Source: Planctomycetota bacterium
GTDB lineage: Bacteria; Planctomycetota; Planctomycetia; Pirellulales; Pirellulaceae
Length of the DNA stretch: 40,003 nucleotides
Reading direction: 5' to 3'
NCBI GenBank assembly: GCA_963204995.1
Contig: CAUJKL010000454.1
Span: 1 to 40,003, forward strand
Part shown: positions 18,240 to 25,295 of the stretch, piece after piece
Layout: each line of letters begins with the position of its first letter
Position numbering within the stretch: position 1 is the first letter of the stretch
Program-made: the position numbers and the translations under genes
The notes under the pieces: generated by a model
The model's database searches: none
The model's input: the letters and a program-made list of their open reading frames with translations, nothing else
What the model was told of the DNA's origin: nothing

Positions 18240-19405
18240 GGCGTCACAATACTTTGACCTTGACGCAAGGCAGCCTGCGGATCGGTTGGTATAACAACAA
18301 CATCTCCCGGTTGAAGCCCTTCCAGCACTTCGAGGGAATCCCGGCTACGCAATCCCGCGGTGACGGGCTTCCACCTGGCGACCCCTTCCGCGTTGACGAA
18401 CACGCCCGACTCGCCGCTGCGATTGACCAACAGTTTGGCGGGCAACACGATCGCATCCGCCTTCTCTGCAACTTCGATCATCGCTTCGGCCCGCTGTCCC
18501 ACCGCCCAGTTTTCCGGCAATTCCAAGACGCGGATATCCACGATAAACTCGCGTGTCTCTCGGTCAGCTTCGCGGCCCAGCCGAGCAACCGTTCCCGGAT
18601 ACGATCGATCCGGTTCGGATCGAAACAGTACTCGCGCGACCTGGCCCTGCCGAACTCGAGACATCTCCGTTTCGTCGACCCAGGCACTGATCCACAATTC
18701 GTCCGTCGAGATCAGCGTGAGCATCGAACTGCCCGGAACCACCACGTCCCCCGGCTCACGGCTACGTTTGACAATCAACCCGTCAAACGGTGTGCGAATT
18801 TCCGTGTCTTGCAATCTAGCGCGATGATATTCCAGCGTCTTCTCGGCGGAGACGAGTTCCTTCTGTCCCTCGGCAATCCCGGCTTCAGCTCGTGAAATTC
18901 CCACGATGGCGACGGCCAACGCTTCCGTCGACTTGTCGACGTCGTCGTGGCTGACGGCATTCTGTTCAATGAGGGCTCGCACTCGGTCATGGCTCTTCTG
19001 TGCCTGTTCGAAGACGGCGGTCGCTCGATTCTTGTCTGTCTTCAGCCGGTCAATGGCGGCTGCGGCAGCTTCTACGTTCGCTTGGGCGATGGCGACCTGC
19101 TGTTTGAGTTCCTCGTCATCCAGTCGCACCAGCACGTCACCCACCGACACTCGATCTCCCTGGTCGACGAGTACCTCTCCGATCCTTCCCGAGATCTTGG
19201 GACTGATCGTCGCTGCGACACGAGCTTCCAACGTGCCAGTACCCATAACTTCCGCCACGATCGAATCTCGTTGGATTGAATGGGCAATCACGGAGACAGG
19301 TGCAAATCTCATCCAGTAGATGACACCTCCTACGACGGACAACAGCACGATGGCTTTCAGAGCCCGCCACGACCAGCGTTTTATCGTTTTCCACGTACTG
19401 CTCAT
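18236..19405 (-). CDS. HlyD/DevB-type membrane fusion protein of the exporter
   Basis: 389 aa from ATG 19405. A TTG at 19456 would add 17 residues, but that codon lies only about 10 bases from the predicted -10 box, so I prefer the ATG. One membrane helix (about 15-32) is followed by a lipoyl-like half (GTLEARVAATISPKISGRIGEVLVDQGDRV), an alpha-helical hairpin (about 85-165), the second lipoyl half (IRTPFDGLIVKRSREPGDVV) and a beta-barrel domain. It is the periplasmic adaptor of the exporter. Being first in the operon and divergent from the NO reductase gene, it may respond to the same signal. Confidence 0.88.
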   Translation of the reverse strand: MSSTWKTIKRWSWRALKAIVLLSVVGGVIYWMRFAPVSVIAHSIQRDSIVAEVMGTGTLEARVAATISPKISGRIGEVLVDQGDRVSVGDVLVRLDDEELKQQVAIAQANVEAAAAAIDRLKTDKNRATAVFEQAQKSHDRVRALIEQNAVSHDDVDKSTEALAVAIVGISRAEAGIAEGQKELVSAEKTLEYHRARLQDTEIRTPFDGLIVKRSREPGDVVVPGSSMLTLISTDELWISAWVDETEMSRVRQGQVARVLFRSEPDRSYPGTVARLGREADRETREFIVDIRVLELPENWAVGQRAEAMIEVAEKADAIVLPAKLLVNRSGESGVFVNAEGVARWKPVTAGLRSRDSLEVLEGLQPGDVVVIPTDPQAALRQGQSIVTP

Positions 19406-19465
19406 CTCGATACAGCTCGCGTCGCGTATTTCGGAAGGTTCAACAACATTTTTCAACTCGGCCTT

Positions 19466-19503
19466 ATTCTACACCTTGACATATAGATTTCAATGTCTAT
19501 AAA
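19466..19503. promoter_or_regulatory. Overlapping divergent promoters between exporter and NO reductase operons
   Basis: Plus strand: TTGACA (19,476-19,481), 16-bp spacer, TATAAA (19,498-19,503), aimed at the NO reductase gene. Minus strand: TTGAAA (19,493-19,488), 16-bp spacer, TAGAAT (19,471-19,466), aimed at the exporter. The two overlap almost completely. An inverted repeat GACAT-N10-ATGTC (19,478-19,497) lies within both and is a candidate operator, for example for the Rrf2 regulator. The promoters are recognised by match to the sigma-70 consensus only. Confidence 0.6.
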
Positions 19504-19574
19504 ACGTATCGATGTGCATTGAAGTGTATGGTTTGCCAGCGGCTTTGCAAGTTGGCCTGCAAGGAGATAAGTTA

Positions 19575-21968
19575 ATGAAGTACAAAGGGTTATGGATCAG
19601 CTTCTGCTTGGTGAATGTCGTGTCCTTCGCCGTGCTGGGGTATTACGGTGGCGAGATTTATCGTCTCGCGCCGCCCGTTCCCGACCGTGTGGCAACACCG
19701 GACGGAACCGTGATTTGGCAAGGACAGGAGATCAAGGACGGTCAAAATGTGTGGCAGTCGATTGGCGGACAGCAACTTGGCAGCATTTGGGGACACGGTG
19801 CGTACGTTGCGCCCGACTGGTCCGCCGATTGGCTGCATCGTGAATGCCTGTGGTTGTTGAGCGATTGGTCGCAGCGAGAGTACAGCAAGCCGTTTGCCGA
19901 GTTGGACAATGAGTCGCAGGCAGTACTGAGAGCTCGGCTCAAGAGCGAGCTGCGCACCAACACTTTCGATGCCGGGGCCAACGAAATCATCATCTCGGCG
20001 GATCGAGCGCGCGCGGCGGAGGCTCTGGGGCGATACTACGCGGCGCTCTTCGGCGACGCGCAAGAGTTTCCTGAAGACATCCAACCGCTGGCCGACGGGG
20101 GTATGTCGCCTGCCGAGTTGCGAGACGCTTATGCACTGGCAACCAACACGATTCGCGATGCGGATCGGCAGCATCAAATGAACGCGTTCTTCTTCTGGGC
20201 AGCCTGGGCGTGTGGTACGGAGCGACCGGCTGCCGCGGATTCCGCCGCTTCAGATCGAGCAGCAAGCACTCCCGTCTCGGCGGCGGTGACCTATACCAAC
20301 AACTGGCCGCCCGAGGTGCTGATCGAAAATCGGCCGAGCGGCCCGATCATCGTCTGGTCAGTAATCAGTTTCGTGTTGCTGCTGGGAGGCATCGGCGGAT
20401 TGGCGTGGTACAACGCCGTTCTGAAGCACCGAGAGGACGAGTTCCACGAGCTGCCGCAAGGCGATCCCTTGCTGGCCTTGAAACCGACGCCCTCGATGAA
20501 GGCGACGTTAAAATACTTCTGGGTCGTTGTGGCACTGATTGTCGTACAAGTCGGGCTCGGTGCCGTCACCGCTCACTACACCGTGGAAGGCGAGAGCTTC
20601 TACGGGATCCCGCTCGCCGAGTGGCTGCCCTATTCCGTAACGCGCACCTGGCACACGCAGTTGGCCATATTCTGGATCGCCACGGCTTGGCTGGCGACGG
20701 GGCTGTTTATCGCACCGGCGGTATCCGGTTATGAGCCCCGCTGGCAACGAGCTGGCGTTAACTTTCTGTTTGTCTGTCTGCTGATCATTGTCGTCGGCTC
20801 GCTATTCGGCACCTGGTACGGCACGCGTCAGCAGATGGGACATGTCGCAAACTTCTGGTTCGGCCACCAAGGCTATGAGTACGTCGATCTTGGCCGCTTT
20901 TGGCAGCTGTTCCTGCTGGTCGGCCTGTTCTTGTGGCTGGGATTGATGTGTCGCGCCGTGTGGCCCGCCTTTAAACAGCCTGGCGAGCATAAGCACTTGC
21001 TGGCGTTGTTTGTCATCGCGTCGGCGGCCATCGCGTTGTTCTACGCCGCGGGCATCATGTGGCAGCGGCAAACGAATCTGGCGATCGCCGAGTACTGGCG
21101 TTGGTGGGTGGTGCATCTATGGGTGGAAGGCTTCTTCGAGGTGTTCGCCACGGTCGTCATCGCCTTCTTGTTCACGCGAATGGGACTATTGCGAACCGTC
21201 ACGGCGACCGTGACCGTGCTCTTTTCCTGTACGATCTTTTTGTTTGGCGGGATCCTCGGCACCTTCCATCACTTGTATTTTACCGGCACGCCGACGCCCA
21301 TCCTGGCGTTGGGTGCGACCTTCAGCGCGTTGGAAGTCGTCCCCTTGGTGCTGATCGGTTTTGAAGCCTACGAAAACCTGACACTCTCTCGCGCCAAGCT
21401 TTGGGTGACGGCGTATAAGTGGCCGATTTATTTCTTCGTGGCCGTGGCTTTCTGGAACCTTGTGGGAGCCGGCTTGTTCGGCTTCCTGATCAATCCGCCC
21501 GTGGCCTTGTACTACATGCAAGGATTGAACACGACCGCCGTCCACGGCCACACGGCGTTGTTCGGCGTCTATGGGATGCTAGGAATTGGCCTGACACTGT
21601 TTTGCCTCAAGGGGCTGGCCACCCGCAGCAAGTGGCGAACCGGCGCGTTGTCGTTCAGCTTCTGGTCGATCAACATCGGCCTGGCACTGATGGTGTTGAT
21701 ATCGCTATTGCCGGTTGGCCTGCTACAGACGTGGGCTAGCGTGGAACACGGTTTGTGGTACGCACGTTCCGCCGAGTTTCTGCAGTCGGACACGATGAAC
21801 GTCCTGCGCTGGCTGCGTATCGTGGGTGATACGGTCTTCGCGGTTGGCATCCTGGGACTGGCTTGGTTCGTCGTCGGTTTGAAAATGGGCTGGTCGGTAA
21901 TGCAAGAAGAGGATGTCGTGATTGAACAGCCCCGACTAGAACCGGTGGGCGCGGGAGCGGCTGATTGA
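19575..21968 (+). CDS. norB: Quinol-dependent nitric oxide reductase (qNOR)
   Basis: Reduces 2 NO to N2O in the cytoplasmic membrane with electrons from quinol. 797 aa from ATG 19575, preceded by AAGGAGAT; the open frame from 19,512 lacks such a site. The length and the N-terminal extension fused to the catalytic core (periplasmic domain about 30-250, no CxxCH heme motif) mark the single-subunit qNOR type, not cNOR. Core ligands are visible: H360 in HTQLAIFWIA (low-spin heme b), H514 and E518 in HLWVEG and H565/H566 in FHHLYFTG (non-heme iron site), and the HGH pair H657/H659 for the hemes. About 14 hydrophobic segments are present. It begins a plus-strand run of five genes with short gaps, and is probably driven by the promoter at 19,476. 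Confidence 0.95.
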   Translation: MKYKGLWISFCLVNVVSFAVLGYYGGEIYRLAPPVPDRVATPDGTVIWQGQEIKDGQNVWQSIGGQQLGSIWGHGAYVAPDWSADWLHRECLWLLSDWSQREYSKPFAELDNESQAVLRARLKSELRTNTFDAGANEIIISADRARAAEALGRYYAALFGDAQEFPEDIQPLADGGMSPAELRDAYALATNTIRDADRQHQMNAFFFWAAWACGTERPAAADSAASDRAASTPVSAAVTYTNNWPPEVLIENRPSGPIIVWSVISFVLLLGGIGGLAWYNAVLKHREDEFHELPQGDPLLALKPTPSMKATLKYFWVVVALIVVQVGLGAVTAHYTVEGESFYGIPLAEWLPYSVTRTWHTQLAIFWIATAWLATGLFIAPAVSGYEPRWQRAGVNFLFVCLLIIVVGSLFGTWYGTRQQMGHVANFWFGHQGYEYVDLGRFWQLFLLVGLFLWLGLMCRAVWPAFKQPGEHKHLLALFVIASAAIALFYAAGIMWQRQTNLAIAEYWRWWVVHLWVEGFFEVFATVVIAFLFTRMGLLRTVTATVTVLFSCTIFLFGGILGTFHHLYFTGTPTPILALGATFSALEVVPLVLIGFEAYENLTLSRAKLWVTAYKWPIYFFVAVAFWNLVGAGLFGFLINPPVALYYMQGLNTTAVHGHTALFGVYGMLGIGLTLFCLKGLATRSKWRTGALSFSFWSINIGLALMVLISLLPVGLLQTWASVEHGLWYARSAEFLQSDTMNVLRWLRIVGDTVFAVGILGLAWFVVGLKMGWSVMQEEDVVIEQPRLEPVGAGAAD

Positions 21969-22033
21969 CAACGGAGATGTTTTGACCGAGAACCATAGAT
22001 GATCATTCAACTTGGAAGAAGGAGAATCACGAG

Positions 22034-22372
22034 ATGGCTATTCCCCATGCGAAACCTGCGGAGACGATCGACGTCAGCCCGCTTGGCGCGGAGCTGAAGA
22101 ACGCGCGGACGACGACTTTGGTCAAGACCGATTCGCTGGAAGTGATCCGGTTGGTGTTACCCGCTGGCAAAGACATTAAGCCTCACGAAGTTCCCGGTGA
22201 AGTCACGGTGCAATGCCTGGAAGGCAAGGTCACTTTTCGGGCCGGAGAGGTGGACTGCGAACTGACGGCTGGCAAGCTGATCTACCTCGCTGGCTCGGAC
22301 GCACATTCGCTCCGCGCCGTCGAGGACTCGTCGCTGCTTATAACGATTCTTCTTCAGCACAAGAGCTCGTAG
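22034..22372 (+). CDS. Small cupin-domain protein
   Basis: 112 aa forming a single conserved beta-barrel (cupin_2-like). H51 and E55 (P-H-E-V-P-G-E) and H91 (S-D-A-H-S-L) are candidate metal ligands of the two cupin motifs. An AAGGAGAA site precedes the ATG. It lies 65 bp after the NO reductase gene in the same direction. Small cupins may bind metals or small molecules, and a role in handling NO-related stress is inference from position only. Confidence 0.75.
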   Translation: MAIPHAKPAETIDVSPLGAELKNARTTTLVKTDSLEVIRLVLPAGKDIKPHEVPGEVTVQCLEGKVTFRAGEVDCELTAGKLIYLAGSDAHSLRAVEDSSLLITILLQHKSS

Positions 22373-22451
22373 TTCGCGGCGCGAACCTCGACCGCAACGA
22401 GGTACAAGCTCGGGCACTACGGATGTGGAGTTCTCACGATGGAGACCGACG

Positions 22452-22694
22452 ATGTACTACTTGTATGGTTCAAAGAAGGACGTCGAGCGGCGGCTTGTTG
22501 CCACGTTCGGCTCGGAACAGCAACTGTTGGCTTACGTACGCTGGGCGACTCTGAAGAGTCTAGGCGATCAGCGCGGCAAGTTTGAACAAGGCAGCGCGTT
22601 GGCGAGCTATCACGCCTGGGAGCATTCAACGCAACCACTGACCGATGAGGACGAGACCGCAGTTTCTTATAACCCGACGCCCAGCATGCTTTAA
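22452..22694 (+). CDS. 80-aa conserved-looking protein of unknown function
   Basis: The start is ATG 22452, with GGAG 7 bases upstream; the frame is open from a GTG at 22,425. The protein begins MYYLYGSKKDVERRLVAT, is soluble and mixed alpha/beta in appearance, and has no Cys motif or membrane helix. It sits between the cupin and the SdhB-like gene in the same operon, which suggests a role in the same NO-linked process. I do not recognise the family. Confidence 0.6.
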   Translation: MYYLYGSKKDVERRLVATFGSEQQLLAYVRWATLKSLGDQRGKFEQGSALASYHAWEHSTQPLTDEDETAVSYNPTPSML

Positions 22695-22727
22695 CGCGAA
22701 GCACCTGAAGTAAAATGAGCTAGTTCA

Positions 22728-23579
22728 ATGAATGCTCCCGTATCTCAAACGACGGTGCCGAATGCGTTCGACGTGCGAATTCTGCGGCAGGACCATCCCC
22801 AGCAAGCGAGCTACTGGCAAGTCTTCCGTATCGATTACGAACCGGGACTGAACGTGACCAGTGTTCTTCAGAGAATTGCTACTCATCCAACCACGGTCAC
22901 CAGCCAGCATGTGACTCCAGTGGCTTATGACGTAAATTGCCTGGAAGAAGTTTGCGGTTCATGCACGATGCTGATCAATGGTCGCGTGCGCCAAGCCTGC
23001 TCGGCGTTGGTCGATTCGTTGCTGGAGGAACAGCCGGATCGCATCGAACTTCGGCCGCTCAGTAAGTTCCCTGTGATCCGCGACTTGGTCGTCGATCGCC
23101 ACCGCTTGTTTCGCGCCTTGGAGAAGCTTCAGTGTTGGATTCCGGTGGACGGCTATTACGACGCCGGACCTGGCCCGCTCCAGTCACAAGATCAGCAACA
23201 GCAGGCCTACCCGCTCAGCGAGTGCATGAGTTGCGGTTGCTGTCTGGAAGCTTGCCCGCAGTACACCAAAGCCCACTTGCAACAGGGCGCAGACGAAACG
23301 AATGAGGACTTCCGCAAACGCGAAGCGGAGGCCTTCGATCGCCAGTTCATTGGCGCGCACGCCATGAACCAAGCCGTCCTGATGCTCTCACATCCAACCG
23401 GCAAGATGACAGCGACGGCACGGCTAGAAGCGTTGATCGCACCGGGCGGCATTCAAAACTGCGGCAAGGCGGCCAACTGCCAAGCCGTTTGCCCAAAAGA
23501 AATACCACTGATGAGATCGTGGGCAAGAGCCGGTCGCGCGGCGACGTTGCACGTTGTCAAGAATTTCTTCGCTGGATAG
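22728..23579 (+). CDS. sdhB: Succinate dehydrogenase/fumarate reductase iron-sulfur subunit-like protein, unaccompanied
   Basis: 283 aa with all three SdhB clusters: [2Fe-2S] C71/C76/C79/C91, [4Fe-4S] C166/C169/C172/C176, and [3Fe-4S] C245/C251/C255 (NCGKAANCQAVCPKEIP). The last motif resembles the menaquinone-linked (B-type) enzymes. No flavoprotein (SdhA) or membrane anchor (SdhC) gene is adjacent; instead the gene sits in the NO reductase run. It may be the B subunit of an enzyme encoded elsewhere, or an electron-transfer protein recruited to this pathway. The start at ATG 22728 has no strong ribosome site. Confidence 0.85.
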   Translation: MNAPVSQTTVPNAFDVRILRQDHPQQASYWQVFRIDYEPGLNVTSVLQRIATHPTTVTSQHVTPVAYDVNCLEEVCGSCTMLINGRVRQACSALVDSLLEEQPDRIELRPLSKFPVIRDLVVDRHRLFRALEKLQCWIPVDGYYDAGPGPLQSQDQQQQAYPLSECMSCGCCLEACPQYTKAHLQQGADETNEDFRKREAEAFDRQFIGAHAMNQAVLMLSHPTGKMTATARLEALIAPGGIQNCGKAANCQAVCPKEIPLMRSWARAGRAATLHVVKNFFAG

Positions 23580-23622
23580 ACAACGGATGCCGCAGCAGGA
23601 CGGCTCTGTAGAGGTGAATTAA

Positions 23623-24009
23623 GTGTCGCAACGTCTCCCCTTGCTGTTTGCTTGTTCCGGCTGTTCCAACGCGGGCCAATTGGCGAACGATCTGGCCGTG
23701 GAACTCAACCGGCGTGGCATCGCCGAGATGTCGTGCTTGGCGGGCGTCGGAGCCGGAAAACCACATTTCCTCAAGCAACTCGCGGAAAGAGAAGTGTGGA
23801 TCATTGATGGCTGCGCGATTGAATGCAGTCTCGGGATTTTCGCTCAGCTTTGTGAACACGTTGACGTTCACATACGACTTCACGACTTAGGTATCCGAAA
23901 GAACGCCTCCCCGCCGACCGGCCCAATGTTCGACGAGCTAATCGAAGCCGTGCTTGAGCACGTGACTCAGTTGAAACAGCCTGCGGTCCATGCCCGCAAG
24001 GACATTTAG
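23623..24009 (+). CDS. DGC-domain putative zinc-binding protein
   Basis: 128 aa from GTG 23623, with GAGGTG upstream. Conserved cysteines match the DGC-domain family: CSGC (C11, C14), SCLAGVGA (C38) and the name-giving D62-G63-C64 with C68 (IIDGCAIECS). Such proteins are small, soluble and presumed to bind zinc or another metal, and are often found near nitrogen-oxide and metal-handling genes. It is the last gene of the NO reductase run; a small hairpin (24,013-24,029) and a repeat follow. The function is unproven for the whole family. Confidence 0.8.
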   Translation: MSQRLPLLFACSGCSNAGQLANDLAVELNRRGIAEMSCLAGVGAGKPHFLKQLAEREVWIIDGCAIECSLGIFAQLCEHVDVHIRLHDLGIRKNASPPTGPMFDELIEAVLEHVTQLKQPAVHARKDI

Positions 24010-24064
24010 TAGGTCACGCTATGCGTGACGAAATGCGGTCGGAATTGCCGCAGTTTTCTGCTAT

Positions 24065-24163
24065 GAGGTTGTGAAAAAATCGTGGGATAGGCTTCCAGCC
24101 TGTCATTTTCCCCGTATTTCTGACAGGCTAGAAGCCTATCCCACCCAATAAAATCACAGCCTC
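24065..24163. repeat. Palindromic element, copy B, at a convergent gene end
   Basis: Arms 24,082-24,105 and 24,121-24,144 are 24 bp each and pair with one mismatch around a 15-nt loop. Outer sequence GAGG-TTGTG ... CACAGCCTC extends the inverted symmetry to about 99 bp. A run of six T follows the hairpin on the minus strand. It is the inverted counterpart of copy C at 34,060-34,154; even the loops are exact reverse complements. It lies between the convergent DGC-protein and hemerythrin genes and could terminate transcription. Confidence 0.85.
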
Positions 24164-24191
24164 TATGCGAAGGCATGACCTACGTTTCTTG

Positions 24192-24331
24192 TTTGGACTG
24201 CGGTGACTTGTCACCGCTTTGCTCTCCAGTGCGAAGCACTTTTTCAGCACCACCGCAAGTTGCAGAGGATCGCGAATAGCTGACTCCAAGTCGAAAAATA
24301 CCAAAGCGGCGATATATCGCCGCACTCCAAA
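24192..24331. repeat. Repeat element with hairpin-forming terminal inverted repeats
   Basis: The left end (24,192-24,220: TTTGGACTGCGGTGACTT...) and right end (24,303-24,331, reverse complement TTTGGAGTGCGGCGATAT...) are about 29-bp inverted copies, and each end is itself a palindrome (GCGGTGAC/GTCACCGC and GCGGCGAT/ATCGCCGC). About 80 bp lie between them, including AGTGC-gaa-GCACT. The same ends recur inside the helicase gene at 37,174-37,405. There is no transposase gene, so it is at most a MITE-like non-autonomous element. Confidence 0.75.
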
Positions 24332-24367
24332 TGTCGCCGCAACTCCAACAAAAGTGCGACACTGGAA

Positions 24368-24925
24368 CTAAGATTCCGACGCCAGCCCGCGGCGCGTGCG
24401 CATCTCTTCACCCATTTCGCGAAGCTGATGATCGGTGAGTAATTTCGCCGCCGATGGAAAGATCTGTTCTTCTTCAAGATGAATGTGGGTTGCATAGAGA
24501 GACCTCAAAGCCGCCAGATCGGCTCGTAACGTGGCGAGCGAACCATCGGGTAGCGACTCTCCGGCAGCCAACCATTCGCCCAGCTGTCGATCGACCCGCG
24601 CGTGGAGATCGTCGGCGGTTTGATGCTCTTGTCGCAGTTGCTCAAGCAAGCTGCAGGTGGCTGGTTCGGCGGCGTCTGCGGAACGCATGCGGGGAAACAG
24701 CGATTGCTCCTCATCGGCCGTGTGCTTGGGCGCGGAGTTCGCGAAATACTGCCGTGCCACCACAATCGCCTGCCGGCCTTCGGCATCAAGGGCATGACTC
24801 GCATAGCGATCGACGACGCGGACGAGTACGTCGAGGAAGTGCTCGATGCGCCGGTGACAATCGATCAGCATGTCGATGGGCCGGTCGAAACCTGCGAGTG
24901 GTTTGGCATTGATTTGCACGGACAT
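24368..24925 (-). CDS. Hemerythrin-like domain protein
   Basis: 185 aa, an all-helical bundle with the His/Glu pattern of hemerythrin-like diiron proteins: H24 and H29, H68 with E72/E73 (KHTADEEQSLFP), H101 and H147/H149 with E152/E153 (HIHLEEEQIFP). Members bind O2 or NO, or serve in iron-sulfur repair (YtfE-like) and sensing. Its place between the NO reductase and molybdoenzyme operons points to a response to nitrosative stress (inference). GAGGTGA precedes the ATG. The C-terminus ends next to the repeat at 24,303-24,331. Confidence 0.85.
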   Translation of the reverse strand: MSVQINAKPLAGFDRPIDMLIDCHRRIEHFLDVLVRVVDRYASHALDAEGRQAIVVARQYFANSAPKHTADEEQSLFPRMRSADAAEPATCSLLEQLRQEHQTADDLHARVDRQLGEWLAAGESLPDGSLATLRADLAALRSLYATHIHLEEEQIFPSAAKLLTDHQLREMGEEMRTRRGLASES

Positions 24926-25122
24926 GACTCACCTCGTGGGCTGGCAACGCGATTCATCTCGCAGACGCATAGAAATTCTCGGTGGAACACCAAACTGTAC
25001 CATCACCGGAACCACAGGCATATCCTTGGCGCTCGGAGTGATGCCGTGCGAAGTCCGAGAATAAGGGCGCCTCACGATCGAATGTAAAGCGAGAAAGCAC
25101 GGAAAAATTCGATATCTGGACC

Positions 25123-25150
25123 TTGACATCCAGTTTGGCGGCAATATACA
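25123..25150 (+). promoter_or_regulatory. Sigma-70-like promoter upstream of the molybdoenzyme operon
   Basis: TTGACA (25,123-25,128), a 16-bp spacer and TATACA (25,145-25,150) lie about 145 bases before the cytochrome gene. The -35, its following T and the 16-bp spacing are shared with the NO reductase promoter at 19,476. The rest of the 370-bp region 24,926-25,295 contains no gene. Confidence 0.55.
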
Positions 25151-25295
25151 TTTTGTTCCACGCTTAGCGTTTTCAGGACAAAGGTGTTTATCACACAGCG
25201 GACTGGAAACCTGTTCGTATAACATCTCAGCACAAGGTCCGAGAGTGGGTGCCTGACGGGAGCCGACTTTCGAGCAATCCGAAGGAATGTGAGCC

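Noticed and set aside
24180-24362. Minus-strand short frames in the repeat region near the hemerythrin gene
   Set aside because: They are translations of the palindromic repeat (also seen as T-S-H-R-S-P-type peptides in the helicase insert), not genes.
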